The notes beneath the pieces were generated by a model, which did not search any database, was not told the DNA's origin, and saw only the letters and a program-made list of their open reading frames with translations. A program made the position numbers and the translations under genes. Shown here piece by piece: positions 21,730 through 34,439 of a DNA stretch of 64,000 nucleotides (position 1 is its first letter; every line of letters begins with the position of its first letter). The stretch is from positions 388,075-452,074 of the forward strand of contig JAKSZT010000142.1 in the NCBI GenBank assembly GCA_026826555.1, in the 5' to 3' direction. The DNA is from Tolypeutes matacus (Eukaryota; Chordata; Mammalia; Cingulata; Chlamyphoridae).

Positions 21730-24700
21730 TTAAAAGTTCCAATGTAAGCAGAAAGTATGAAAATATGGAGACAGAATGGCAGAGGAGCCCCATAGTGGGG
21801 GATTCTGGGCAATCTCTGAGATGTATGAAGGTACTAGATACTAGGAAGGAGAAGGAAAGAACACTGGTAAAGAAATGTGTGTGCATGTGTGTGTGTGTCC
21901 ATTGGAGTTAAAGAAAATCATTTGTGAAATGACTGATAGATAACAGAAATGGTAATAGAAATGACATTATTTTAGAATTGCCACAAAATACTGAACTTCA
22001 CAGAAAAAGAACTAAACACTTTCAAACAATTATCATTATTGTCCACCTGACAAACTGTAAAACCACATTTAATCCAGTTGGCAAAAAACCTCTGAAGCCA
22101 AAAGAAGATAAACCAGCTAAACTGGTGGTGTCCAAGCTTTTAATTACGAAAGACCCTTTTTATTATTCCTATTCCCCATGGGTCTCTATAAGCCACATTT
22201 GTTACATTACAATTATTTCTCTTGCTTAGACTGAGAAGAGACAACAAAAGCACCCAGGAAGGCCAAATGGCCACCTAGAAAGGGTTTTAGGAGGTGCAGA
22301 CAGCATAGACAATTACCCAAGTCACAAAGGATCCAGTCTTCAGCTCACAGTTCCATCCTGGACTCAATGCACAGGTCAGTCTTGATCATGCCTGTATGTC
22401 CAGAATTTTTCAGTTTCACAAGATTAATTTGCACCCACCAATCCCAAAATAAAACTATGAACAAAAGCCACCTCGAAAAATATATGCAGTGAAAAATAAA
22501 CCTGCTCCACACATTCTCTATCTGACTTAAGTGGGAGACCAAACTACCAAGAGATATTTGCTTCATGATCAAGGGTGGTGAGTAGAGTCAAGATTCATTC
22601 AAGCCAGGATGAGGCTAGAGAAACATCTCTGGCTCAGAATTGAGGACTGAGCCAATTTCTTACCTCTGAGCAGCGGTGGTTGAGTAGGAAGCAATTCCCA
22701 AAACTTAGAATTTCCCTTTCTATTCTCTAAGCTCCCCAATCCCTTTCTGAAACTATATTAGCATGTTTGTTGGTTTGTACTTTTTATACTCCATCTTGTT
22801 CCAAAATAGGATTAAAGGCAGTTTACAAAACTATCTACAATAAATTATACAAATCAAATTTAGGTAAGAGAAAAGAAGCAGAGTACAATTTGATTGTGCT
22901 TTAGTTAAAGGTTGCTAAAATCACTACACTTCCCTAAACCTGCATTTTGATCCGCAAAGCTGTAGTCTGTGGATTTGTAGCTCCCCATTGATAGATTAGG
23001 GGTTTGCATAGTTTGATTTACAAATGGTAGTTTACAAATATTGATTTGACCGGATTTAATTTTCAGATGGTACAAATAATTTCAAGCTTTGAAGAAAATT
23101 TGCTGCTTTACTTATATATTATCACAACTTCACTTTTCCTGATTGTATTAATTTTTGTAAAACTTCCCCAAAATGAGATTTTTATTAGAATGAAATAACC
23201 AGGGTTGCCACAAGGGTTTGATATAATTCAAATGAAAGCAAATAAAAATAGTTTTTGTTAGCATGTTGTAGCCTTATTTAAAGTAAATGTGTGATTTCCA
23301 TTGAGATTTCTGAAATGTTGAAATCAGCTCACAGACCTCCGTTTTTACATTCTGACACCTAGGAACAATCTTGAAAGGAAAGCCAACAGCCATATCACCC
23401 CCAAAACACCTAGGACAAGAAGGTAGACACAGGTGCCCCTAAACATGCAAATCAGGTATTTCCCCTACACAAAGACTCATCCCATGGGAAGAGGAACAAA
23501 GCTAAAATTTCAGGGTGGAGGGCTTGATTTCTCTTCACTAAACTGCATCTGGTACTCTGGCTAGGTAATGGTGGTCATGGCAACAGCTAGTGATCCAAAG
23601 AGCCCATGCTTTTTCCATGTGAAGCCCATATACCCTGGCAGGGGCACCAGATAGACAAGCCAATCCTATGGCCAGGATGCTCCCAAAGGACAGGTTACGG
23701 AGCAAAGGAAAGGATCCATTCACCCAGGAGAAACTGCCATTTCTACACCTTCTTGAGATCGGGGCCAAGTCCACTTGGATCAGTGAACACTGGCACAAAA
23801 GTGAGCACAGAACAGGTGCCCGTTAAGGTACGGGGAAGGAGAGACAGAAAAGGAGAGGGATGGTGGGAGAAAGGGAGGAAAGGAACCCAGCATGATAAGC
23901 AAACCCACAGCCTGGAGGAGAGCAGTTAAGATGAGCCTCCTGGGGAGGAAGAGTCCTGAACTCCTCCAAGGAATGTTCCTCTGATGGGTTTCCAGTTTCT
24001 CAGTCTCTTTGAGAATGCTTCTTTCTGACTCCCTCTAATACAAAGTTACTTTAGCCTGGTTGGCCAGACAAGTGATACATTCTGCCCTCAATATTAGAGC
24101 TCAAGAAATAAGCAAAGGGAAAAGCATTTAGAATCTGTAGGAAAACAGACTATCTTATTGAATCAATATTCTTCTTAGGTGAGATGATGGTAATGTTATT
24201 GTGTAGGACACTGTCCTTGTTTTTAGAGATGCATGTTGATGTATGTAAAAGTGAAGGGACATGATGTCTGCAGCAATTTATTTTCAAATGGCTCAGAAAT
24301 AATAGGAAGTATCTTGCGTGGTAAAATGTAACATTTGATGGATTAGGTGAAATGTATACTAACAATCCTTATACCATTCTTTCAACTTTTCTATAGACTT
24401 GAGAATTTTCAAAATAAAAAAGGTGGAGAAAAATAGACATTTAAAATTTTTCAAAAAATAAAACCCATAGTAAGTACCCAAATTATTAACAGTGTTCATC
24501 TTGGCTAAGGGGAAAGGGGTTTTTTTGTTGTTGTTGTTGTTGTCCAATTGATCTACCTTAACATTTATTGCTTTAGTAATCACATAAGATTTTTATTTTA
24601 AAAGTTAAAATAAATTAGTTATTTTTTAAGGCCATAGCAAAGACTCCTTTTCTTTCTGCCCCTCTGGCCGCTCTCACTGCACCAAACTATCCCCCAATCC

Positions 24701-25725
24701 CCATCCACACATCTGTTCCTGGGCCCCTAGCAAAGCAATTCCCCTAGAAACCACATTTCCTTACAAGCGCTCCCATGAATATCACTAGTCCCATAGTCTT
24801 CTTCCCCAAACAATTTCCTCATAAACTACTGTCCACACAAAACATACCATCTAAACTTCTCTCCCAGAACAAATGACTTTGCCCATAAACTTCCTTCTTG
24901 GCAGAGTGCACCTCTATGCAAGGCTTCCACCTACAAACCACTGCAGCCCCAAAGTTCCTCTGTAACCCTATACTCCCCACCACCCTCACTGAATCATTCC
25001 CTTTATTCTCTGGTGTCAGCTTTGCTACAAATTGAATTCCTTGTGGTGTGCTGCTGAAGATGTTCCAATTGCTGTCCTAAAGGGTTGCCCTTCTCTGACC
25101 AATGGATTAAGACAGTGAATTACTTGCACATTTGTCTGGGATCAGTCACATCTCCCTACTCTCCCTGCCCTAGCTTCCTAACTCCCCAGCTCCCATCCTG
25201 CAGAGGGTCAAGCAGAAATGGATATGCATGGATATTTAGTTATTATAGCTCCTTCCTTACAACTGGAGTGCTGGGGTACTGTACTGTTGGCATTCAGGCT
25301 TGTGCAAACTATAGTTCTAATGTTTCAGACAATATGATTTCAAAGGAACTTTAGAAGTCCTATAAAGTCAAAGATTCTCTCTATAGCCTTGTGAAATATT
25401 CATCTCACCCTTGCTTCAACACTTCAGGAGCATAAGTCAGCAATTTCTTTTTTCTAGAGCTCTTCTGAATATTGAGTGTAATCTCTTTCCCTTTTCCTCA
25501 TCATAAACTCTCTAAGGTTGCATAGAATAAATCTGATTATTCATCTACATAAATGATCCATTAAAAATAACTGAAGACAGCTCCTCAGCACTCCATTTCA
25601 TCTCTAATCTGCAGCCAAACTTAACACCCATGGGCCTTTCATATTCAGCCTAAGCATGCAACTTCATGTATTCCCACCCTCATCACTCTCTTCAGACCCA
25701 AAGATATAAAGACAAAAGTCCTGAA
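21730..25725. other. Intergenic, about 4 kb, no gene recognised
   Basis: Unique DNA. At 24130-24430 'tgatggtaatgttattgtgt' and 'catgatgtctgcagcaattt' followed by 'ttcaaaataaaaaagg' look like an old LINE-type 3' end. A (TTG)n run lies at about 24525-24545 and a (TG)n run at about 21879-21898. No coding evidence on either strand. Confidence 0.45.
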
Positions 25726-25729
25726 TCTG

Positions 25730-25975
25730 AGTCCTGGCTTAGTCATTCCTTTGCTGTGTGATGTTGGCAGAGTCAGATAACCTTTTTCTAAGCCTTTCTT
25801 TTATCATCTGAAAAAAAAGGAAAGTGAGAATATTATTAATGATACTTACTCAAGGATCTCTACACTTATCAAAACTAAAAGGGACAAAGAATGTAAAATA
25901 TTTGTAAACTGTAAAGCACTATGTACATGTTACCTGCTGTGGTTATTCACATTAAAGTTCCAACTGCAGCATTAA
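25730..25975 (+). repeat. MIR SINE
   Basis: Order of words: 'gtcctggcttagtcatt', 'gctgtgtgatgttggcagag', 'aagcctttcttttatcatct' and 'aaactgtaaagcactatgta'. Ancient. Confidence 0.8.
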
Positions 25976-25979
25976 TATC

Positions 25980-26885
25980 TTCCTCCTTCCCATCATAGAT
26001 TAGGACAAGGCCCTTCTCTACCCTAGTGATTTTTCTGGTTAAGTTTGGCCACACACATTTAGATTCAACATCATGGTTCTTTTTTAATGATCATGGCAGT
26101 GATACTCCAGGAGAATCTGTCTATTTAAAATAACAGTGGTCCAACCTAGTTCTTTTTTTAAAAATGCTTCCACATGATAGCTACAACTTCCCTCCGTACT
26201 AGCCATTCCTCCACACTGAATCAGGCCTATACTTGCTGCCTTCCCTCTAGGGCTCAAAGCCTAGCCACACTACCCAAGTGTGTCCTAAAGTCTGGAGCCT
26301 CTGGAGTCTCTAAGTTGGATTTCAGCTTTGTGACTCTGGAAGGAGGGGAGGCTACATTCTCACTGATATCTTATGGGGAGGAAGGACTACATTCCCACTA
26401 ATGTCTTAGAAGACACTGCAACAGAGTCATTGCCCTGCAGGAACCACCTTGCAGAGCTCTTTTTCCATTCCCTGGCTTCTCCGATCTCTTATGGACAGCT
26501 ATTGAGTCAAAGCGAAGCTCCCAATCTGGACTAGTTTCCTTCCACTGTCAAGGATCCATGTTACACAGCACAGTTGTTATTGTGCTATAAGCCAATAATC
26601 AATTAGAAGTCCTATTTAACTCCCAGGCAATAGTACAGACTGTCTTGTCCCTTGCTCACAACCAAGTCTCAGCTGGTTCTTTTCATTTCAAAATGTCTCC
26701 CACCATTTAAAAAAGAAAGAAAGGGAAAAAAGCCCCTATGCTTGACCTCACATCCTCCCTCCAGTTACCACTCCCTTACTCAGAAAAGTTCCTCAGAAAA
26801 GTACATTCTGTCCTTATTTCCTCATCTCTCATTCTTTCTTGAATCCACTTCAATCAGGATGTCATTGTTGTCGCTTCACTCAGAA
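25980..26885. other. Intergenic, nothing recognised
   Basis: Unique DNA with moderate CT richness toward 26.9 kb. Short open stretches only. Confidence 0.45.
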
Positions 26886-26889
26886 AACT

Positions 26890-27950
26890 TGTCATAGTAG
26901 CAGAAACCTTGAGCCCTTCCACTCCCCCTCCTTGAAACACTTGCCCTCCAAGACATTCTAGTTCCTGGATTTCTTCTTAACTCATTAACAGCTACTTCTC
27001 AAACTCCTTTGTTGAATCCTTCTCCTCATCCTATCTTCTGACTCTAGATGATCTCATCCAGATCGTTGGCTTTAAATACCATCTATAAGCTAATGACTCT
27101 CAAATTTACTAACCTAGTCCAAATCTCTTTCATTGGATTCCAGACTCATTTATCCCAACTGTGTACTCCACATGTCCACCTGGAGGTCTAGTAGACTTTT
27201 CAAATATAATGGCTCTACAAGTATATTCTTTTTTTTTTTTTTTAATTAAAGATGTATATTGTAAATGCTGACAATCCACTAAAATTTTTAAAATGAGGTA
27301 TGCATAATTAGCTCATAAAGGCAATGAACTCATTAAAAAGTCTTAATTCACACAAGAGAAGACATAAAAAGAGAAAAATGAAATGTAGAACAGATGGAAC
27401 AAATTAGAGTTAAAATATTTTAAATTTTAATCAAATACTATTATAACATTAAATATGAATGGCCTAAACATACCAGTTTAAAGATGGAGATTGTTAGATT
27501 GAGGTTGAGCAATTCCTGAATATATATACTGTCAACAGACTTCCACTTTACTTTTTTTTACTTTATTTTTAAAGAAGTTTTAGATTACAGAAAAGTTACA
27601 TTGAAAATGCAAGTAAACTCTTGATTTCCCCACCAAAATTGCTCCTCTCTTAAAGTTCTCATCTCAGTAAATGGCAACTCCATTCACCATTCCTGGCCAT
27701 ATGTTAGGAATCATTCATCACTCCTTTCTTTTTCACATACCCTATTTCCAAAATAGCAGCAAGTCCTATCTGATCTACCTTCAAATATGTTGAGTATCTG
27801 ACCTCTTCTTGCCACCTCCATCACCACCATACCAGCCCAAACCCAGACAACTTTTAGTCCTGTCTACTGCTGTAGTCTACTAACTGTTCTCTCTGCTTCC
27901 ATTTTCCTGTACTGTTGATTTTCTACAAAACAGCGACCACGTTTGTTTTT
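26890..27950 (+). repeat. Ancient CR1-clade LINE (L2/L3-like) RT fragment, interrupted
   Basis: At 27068-27110 the plus strand reads as 'FKYHLxANDSQIY', a degenerate form of the reverse-transcriptase YADD box in the CR1/L2/L3 group. The same element resumes at 27655-27950 ('ctcatctcagtaaatggcaa', 'atctgaccTcttcttgccac'), after an interruption at about 27225-27610 by L1 material. Heavily decayed. Confidence 0.6.
27225..27610. repeat. L1 fragments inserted in older LINE
   Basis: Poly-T, then 27290-27510 with 'gaaatgtagaacagatgg' and 'taaatatgaatggcctaaac', which match the L1 ORF2 start region in plus orientation. Then 27545-27605 'aagaagttttagattacaga' resembles an L1 3' UTR in minus orientation. 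A mosaic whose internal order I cannot fully resolve. Confidence 0.55.
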
Positions 27951-27957
27951 CAGAAGG

Positions 27958-29077
27958 TATGGCAGTTTGAGATTTATGAATTCCAAAAAGAGAGATTAAT
28001 TTTGCAAACTGGTCTGTTCCTCTGGGCATGATAACCCTTTGATTGTATTAGATTCAGCTGAGATGTCTGATTAAATTATGTTAAGATTAGGGTTTTGATT
28101 CAACCAAGTCATTAGAGTGTGAGTCAGCATTGAGTCCCAGCCCCCTTGGTAGGTTGATAAAGCAGACTCTCACATGGAAGTAGATACACAGAGGAAGAGA
28201 GACAGCTCATTAAACACAGCAGAGACCCCAGGAAGAGAAAGGAGCCTGATAGTGTAAAGCTGACCTTATAAAGAGAACAAAGCAGCTAAGCATAGAAAGA
28301 AATGAATCCCAGGAAGAGAAATGAGCCCTATGCCAGCCTATAGCTGAGATCAGAAGAAGCAGGGACCATGGAGCCTTAAGAGGAAGAAGGAAAGCTGAAC
28401 CCCTGCAGACATCGCCCACCATCTTGCTTCAACATGTGGCAACAGAGTTTGGTGCAGAAGTAACTTTGAGTTGGACTCTTTAGGATCTTGTGACTGTGGG
28501 CTTCTACCCCAAATAAATACCCTTTATAAAAACCAACAAGGAAGGGAGGTCCCCTGTTTGGTTCCCAGTGCCTCCTAAAGGAGACAGCGAGCTGGCACAA
28601 TGGGCAGGCACAGCAAGCTAACACAGCAAGATGACACAGCAAAAGACACAAGAAGAAAAACATAATGAGAGACAAAAAAAAGCAGGGAGCAGAAGTTCCC
28701 AGTGCCTCCTAAAGAAGACAAGCAAGAGAGCAAGCCAACACAAAAGGCAGGCATGGTAAGCTGACATGACAAGATGATACAAAAAGAGACACAAGAAGAA
28801 AAAAAAGCATAATGAGAGACACAGTAAAGCAGGAAATGGAGGTGGCTCAAGTGATTAAGCACCTCTCTCCCACATTGGAGGTCCCAGGTTCCGCACAGTA
28901 TCTTCTAAAGAAACAAGGAAGATGAAGAGACACAGCAAGTGCAAACAAGGAGGTGGAGATAAATAAATAAATAAATAAATCCTAAAAAAAAAAGAAAAGA
29001 AAATTATCTTAAAAAAAAAAAAAAAACCAACAGATTTCTGGTACTTTGCATCAGCAAACCTTTGGCTGACTAATACA
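27958..29077 (+). mobile_element. MaLR-like solo LTR (TGGCAGTTTGA type) with SINE inside
   Basis: Starts 'tggcagtttgag', contains 'catcttgcttcaacatgtgg', 'accccaaataaataccctt' (AATAAA) and ends 'ggctgactaataca'. Same family as the LTRs at 38.1 kb (minus) and 45.7 kb. A possible 5-bp duplication is 'aaggt' at 27954-27958 and 29168-29172, with a SINE between the LTR end and the second copy. The LTR is split by a SINE at 28539-29021. Confidence 0.75.
28539..29021 (+). mobile_element. Long multimeric DAS-like SINE
   Basis: Starts with a damaged head ('ggtcccctgtttggttccca'). Two body segments of 'cacagcaagctgacac'-like repeats follow, then a recognisable head 'aggtggctcaagtgattaag', and it ends in (AAAT)n and poly-A. 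Flanked by perfect 'aaaaaccaaca' at 28528-28538 and 29022-29032. Confidence 0.88.
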
Positions 29078-29151
29078 GGAGGTACCAGGGATTGAACCCG
29101 GACCTCATACATGGAAGGCAGGTGCTCAACCACTGAGCTACATCCGCTCCC
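29078..29151 (-). mobile_element. Short tRNA SINE, tailless, abutting LTR end
   Basis: Complement of a full tRNA-Ala-like head ('ggaggtaccagggattgaac' ... 'gagctacatccgctccc'). It starts at the exact base after the LTR terminus 'aataca', with no poly-T between, unlike the other minus-strand copies. Confidence 0.85.
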
Positions 29152-29159
29152 TAGCATGT

Positions 29160-30420
29160 TTTTTAAAAAGGTAAATCAGATAAAATTCCTTTCAGCAGCC
29201 TCCTTTCATGCTCAAAATAAAACCCAAACTGCTTCTCATGACCTAAAACATCTGCCTACGTCTCCAGCCTATTCCCCTTGTTCAGTCCATTCTAGTCATA
29301 TTGTGTTTTCACCCCTGAGAACCTTTATACTAGCTGTACTTTCTACTTGAACACTCTTCCTCAATTATTGTGTTACTCTTTCATTTTCTTCAGGGCTCTG
29401 TTCAAATTTCAGCTCCTCAGTGAAACCTGCCTTGGCCAACCTCTTTGAAATAGTATTGTCCTTCTATTACTTTCTCTTTTTTAACAGCCTTAATAAGGTA
29501 TTTTAATAAGGTATGATATTTTACATATCATAAAATTCACCCATTTCAAGTACACAATTCAATGGCTTTTACAAACTTTACTTAGTGTTGCAACATCTCC
29601 ATAAATCAGTTTTAGAACATTTTCATCCCCCCAATAATCCTCTATGACCATTTGTACTTAATCCCCATTCCCATCCACTGCCCCAGGTAACCAATCCATT
29701 TTCTGTCTCTAAAAATTTGCTTTTTCTGATCATTTCATATAAATGGAATTATATTTGTGGTCTCTTGTGTCTAGCTTCTTTCACTTAGCATGCTTTTGAG
29801 GTTCATCCATGACATAGAATATATGAATAGTTCGTTCCTTTTTATTGCTGAGTAGCTCAATTATATGGGCACATATTTTGTCTAACCATTCACTAGTTGG
29901 ACATTTAAATTGTATCCAGTTTAGGGCTATTATGAATAATGTTGCTGTAAACATTTATGTGCAAGACTTTTGTGTGGATATGCTTTCATTTATCTTTGGT
30001 AGATGCCTAGAAGTGGAATTTCTGAGTCACATGGTAGTTTTATGTTTAAATTTTTGAGAAACTGTCAAACTGTTTTCCAAAGTGGCTACAACATTTACAT
30101 TCCCACCAGCAATATATGAGGATTCTTGTTTCTCCACATCCTCACCAAAGTTTGTTAATGCCTGCCTTATTCATTATAGCAATTTTACTTGGCTTGAAAT
30201 GGTGTCTCATTGCAGTTTTAATGTCATTTCATCTATTACTTTCTATCTCCTTACTCTGATTATTTCTATTGCATTTACCATTACCCTAGATTTTATTTCA
30301 TTTGTATTTATTCGTAATCTGACTCCCCCAATAGACTGTAAACTCCACAAAGACAGGAATATTGTCTTGTTGTCCTCTGTAACCCCAATACCTAGAACTT
30401 TTGTTGAATAAATGAATGAA
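29160..30420 (+). repeat. L2 LINE 3' end, split by an L1
   Basis: 29180-29475 ('cagcctcctttcatgctcaa', 'aaatttcagctcctcagtga') and 30245-30420 ('agactgtaaactccacaaag', 'cctagaacttttgttgaata') are consecutive parts of the L2 3' region, with a minus-strand L1 between them. Confidence 0.8.
29476..30231 (-). mobile_element. 5'-truncated L1 inserted in L2
   Basis: Complement of L1 ORF2 end and 3' UTR: 'gtggctacaacatttacatt', 'gaataatgttgctgtaaac', 'ggaattatatttgtggtctc'. Bounded by a perfect 13-bp repeat 'tctattactttct' (29463-29475, 30232-30244). Poly-T is short, so the tail has eroded. Confidence 0.88.
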
Positions 30421-30478
30421 CATGCCCTCCTTGTATGTTCATCTCTCCCTGATTAGCAGCTTAGAAAGCTACACTTGA

Positions 30479-30710
30479 GGGAAGCAGATGTAGCTCAAGT
30501 GGTTGAGCACCTGCTTCCCACATACAGGTCCCCAGTTCGATCCCTGGTACCTTCTAAAAACAAACACAAACAAGCAGACAAAAAAAAAAACCCCAACTCA
30601 GGGGAGCCAGTGTTGCTCAGTGGTTGATCGCCAGCTTCCCACTTACAAGGTCCATGTTTCAATGCCCCACCCCCCCAGTAGCTCAAAAAAAAAAAAAAAA
30701 AAAACAAGCA
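30479..30710 (+). mobile_element. Dimeric short tRNA SINE
   Basis: Units start at 'agcagatgtagctcaagtgg' (30484) and 'gagccagtgttgctcagtgg' (30603), each followed by a B-box-like stretch and A-rich sequence. One duplication brackets both: 'agaaagctacacttga' (30463-30478) and 'agaaagctatacttga' (30711-30726). Confidence 0.88.
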
Positions 30711-30726
30711 AGAAAGCTATACTTGA

Positions 30727-31220
30727 CAGGTACCCAGTCTGAGAAATTTCAAGCCTCCTCAGATTTCATGTGCAGACAGCAGTTTATAAGCTGACCACTT
30801 CTATTTTGGCATACGCACACACATGCACACATACATAGGCAAATATCCCTACATTTCAATATGAGACTTAATACATCTGATTATCAAAAGAACAAAGTTC
30901 AAATAAATGGTAAAAATGGACAAGCAGAAATGTAACATAGGGTCATCAAGTAAATGTCATGATGACTTAGAAACTGAGTGGCCACTATTTGATAAATATC
31001 AATACCAGGTGTGGAATAACAAGACCTGGTACAGACATCACTTATATAAATCAACGGAGATTACTTATCCAAAGGACATAGAATAAACTCAGCTCTTTCA
31101 GACACTGAACAGATAGATGAACAAATTTTCCAATTCAGACAGAAGTACAAACACTTTGACTCCAGCACCTTCACTGGAAGGATACATCATTGCAGAAAAC
31201 ATCTGAGTGAGTGTCATATT
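30727..31220. other. Intergenic, nothing recognised
   Basis: Unique DNA between a SINE and a full-length L1. A short (CA)-rich stretch lies near 30812-30835. Confidence 0.5.
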
Positions 31221-32072
31221 AAACCCTATGGAGACATCCAGGAAGGTGGCAGACTAGAAAGACACAGGATTCTTCTTTTGCAGAAAAATAGTTAGATGAC
31301 AAGCAGAAACAGCCTGGGGAAAATTTTTTTAGGGTTTAGGACACCAGGGGAAGGCTGGACACTGCCTCAAGGAGAGGGGGACAAAGGAAAAGAATTGCAA
31401 GGGCAAAATTATGAGTTAAAAGCCACAGCTGCAAATGCTGGCATCATCCCCCACCCTATAGAGCCAGTGCCTACAGACAAAGGGGTCCCCAGGGATCCAC
31501 CACCCCAGGAAAAGGGAGAGAGAGGTACACAGCCTAAGGCTGACTCAGCTTTTGACCCACAAAGTTGGTCTGTTGTGTCCCACGAGCCCTTCAAGGCCAG
31601 GTGGAGCCAAGCCACTGTTTGCCTTGGGAGCCTGCAAGGGACTAAAGAGATCTGACCCTCTCAATCTCCCTCTCTACTGACGGGGACTGGTAGTTGAAGA
31701 TGCAAAGGGGAGTGGAATTATTTGCTACCCAGCAAAGGGAGACTCTTAGCCTCCAGGCAGAAACTTCTATCACATTGATCAGGTCCCAGTTGCAGCAAAC
31801 ACACTCCAACCAGGCATTGGACTGAGAGGGCTGCCAAAGAGCACCATCTACTGGCAGACCAAGGAATTACATGTGAAGAAAGTAAAAGTAATAAGAAAGG
31901 CTTTTTCCGGCCTTTGCAACCTCCTTCCCCAAGGCCATTGGAAACATGTCTGTAACCCATTACTGGGTCCAGGTCTCTGAGCAACTAACCAGAACAACCT
32001 AAAGACTCAGGACAGGTTAAATCAAGAATCAAAGCACAGCAGTAACACACAGTTTCCTTCCACTAAAACCCT

Positions 32073-32510
32073 ATGAAAGAGATAGAAATTGAGCATCTGA
32101 GTAAACTCAACAACCTAATCAGATGCCTAGACATCAGCAAAAAAACTACAAGCCATATTAAGAAATGGAAGAAATGGCCCAAGAAAAGGAATATATCAAA
32201 CCCCAGTAGAGGCACAGGATTTGAGAGAGCTAATCAATGTGATGCACACAAATTTCCAAAATCAAATTAATGAGCTGAAAATCAATACAGCAAAAAAGAT
32301 AAAGGACATCAAAAAGACACTGAATGAGCACAAAGAAGAATTTGAAAACCTGAATTTAAAAAATAAGAGAAAAGAGAACAAGAAAAAAAAAGAATGAAAA
32401 ACAAAATATAAAATACAAAAAATAAATAAAAAGTAAAAAGAAACAAAAACAAAAGAAGAAAACAAAAATAGCAGATCTCATGGGAATGAAAGACATGATA
32501 GTTGAGATAA
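32073..32510 (+). pseudogene. L1 ORF1 N-terminal remnant
   Basis: Degenerate coiled-coil part ('EIEIEHLSKLNNL', then 'QNQINELKINTAKKIKDIKK' in another frame). Breaks off at about 32509, next to a SINE. The RRM and C-terminal domains are absent, removed by an internal deletion that brings in ORF2 sequence at about 32640. Confidence 0.7.
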
Positions 32511-32522
32511 AAAACTCCCCAA

Positions 32523-32630
32523 AAGGGGGAGCAGATGTAGCTCTGTGGCTGAGTACCTGCTTCCCATGTATGAGGTCCTGGGTTCAATCTCTGGTACCTC
32601 CTTAAAAAAAAAAATCAGAAGAAAAAAAAA
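32523..32630 (+). mobile_element. Short tRNA SINE inside L1
   Basis: Head 'gcagatgtagctctgtggct', B-box-like 'gggttcaatctctgg', then an A-rich tail. Flanked by a perfect 13-bp 'aaaaactccccaa' (32510-32522, 32631-32643). Confidence 0.93.
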
Positions 32631-34362
32631 AAAAACTCCCCAATGGATTAAACTCCCCAAACAAAAGATATAGGCTTACAGAATGTATAAAAAGATATGA
32701 GCTATCTAGATGCTGCCTACAAGAGACACACCTTACACCAAGGGATACAAACCAACTGAAAGTGAAAGGTTGGAGAAAGATACTCCATGCAAATACTAAC
32801 CAAAAAGAGCAGGGGTAGCTATACCAATATCAGACAAAACAGACTTTAAATGCAAAACAGTTATAAGAGATACCAAAGGCCAATATATATTAATAAAAGG
32901 GACAATCCACCAGGAAGAAATAACAGTCTTAAATATCTATGCACCCAACCAGAGTGCCCCAAAATACAGGAGACAAACTTTGCCAAAAGTGAAGGGAGAA
33001 ATAGACATCTCTACAATAATAATTGGAGACTTCAACACACCACTCACAACATTAGATAGAACAGCTAGACAGAAGATCACAAGAAAACAGAGAACTTGAA
33101 CAATATGATAAAGAGCAAGCACTAACAAACATATAGAGAATGTTGCAACCAAACTTAGCAGGTTATACATTCTTCTGAAGTGCCCACCGATCTTTCTTTG
33201 GGATAGACCACATGTTAGGACACAATGCCTCTCTCAAGAAATAAAAAAGGATTGCAATTCTACAAAGCACCTTCTCAGATCATAATGGAACAAAACTGGA
33301 AATCAATAATAGACAGGAAAGAAGTAAATTCATAGATATATGGAGGCTGACCAACACACTCCTAAATAATCAGTGGGTAAAAGGAGAAATTGATAGTGAA
33401 ATTAGTAAATATATTGAGACAAATGAAAAGGAGAACACAATTTATCAAAACTTATGGGATACAGTGAAAACAGTGCTGACAGGGAAAAAAAAAATCAGAA
33501 GAAAGAGCTAAAACCAAAGATCTAACTGAACAACTGAAGAAACTAGAAAAGGAACAGCAAACCATTCCCAAAGTAAGCAGAAGCAAAGAAATAATAAAGA
33601 TTAGAGCAGAAATAAATGAAATTGAGAACCAAAAAAAACAATAAAGAAAATCAACAAAACCAAAAGCAGGTTCTCTGATATCAATAAAATTGACAAACCC
33701 TTAGCTAAACTTACAAAGAAAAAAAGAGAGAATATGTAAATAAATACAATCAGAAATGAAAGGGGCAAAGTTATAACTGAACCCATAGAAATAAAAAGGA
33801 CCATAAGAGGATATTATGAGAAACTGTATGCCAACAAACTAGACAACCTAGATGAAATGGACAAATTCCTAGAAATGCATGAACAAACTACATTGACACT
33901 ACAAGAAATACAAGAACTTAACAAAACAATCACATTTAAAGATATTGAAGCAGTCATCAAAAATCTTCCAACAAAGAAAAGTCAAGGAAGTGATGGCTTC
34001 AAAGGTGGATTCTACCAAGCATTTTGAGAATTAACACCAATCCTGTTTAAAGTATTCCAAAAAATTGAAGAGGAGGGAAAATTATCCAACACATTTTCTG
34101 AAACCAAAATCACCCAAATACCAAAATCAGATAAAGACACTACAAGATACACTTGTGAGTCTTTGCTCTTGTAAATGAGACTTAGCCTGCAGTTGTGGGG
34201 TGCCTAAGGGTTGCCACCTGAGAGCCTCCTTGTTGCTCAAATGTGGCCTCTCTCTAAGCCAAACTCAGCATATGATTGCATTACCTTCCCCCCAACGTGG
34301 GACATGACTCCCAGGGATGAGCCTCCCTGGCAACGAGGGATTAATACCAAGTGCCAACTGGC

Positions 34363-34439
34363 AGCTTTTTGCAGTGGCAGTATCGTAGCCAATGAGGTTT
34401 ATCCGAGGCACGATTATTGCTAATTGAAAACTTTTCCCA
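34363..34439 (+). pseudogene. U4 snRNA 5' fragment, tailless retropseudogene
   Basis: About the first 77 nt of U4 snRNA ('gcagtggcagtatcgtagcc', 'aatgaggtttatccgaggc', 'gattattgctaattgaaaac'), with about three differences from the canonical sequence. It covers the U6-pairing Stem II strand and the 5' stem-loop, then stops without a tail. Flanked by 'ccaagtgccaactggca' at 34347-34363 and again at 34437-34453, overlapping the insert by a few bases. It sits inside the unnamed retroelement and so is younger than that copy. Not expected to function. Confidence 0.95.

Noticed and set aside
34363..34439. Functional U4 snRNA gene
   Set aside because: Truncated before the Sm site and 3' stem, no snRNA promoter upstream, flanked by target-site duplications.
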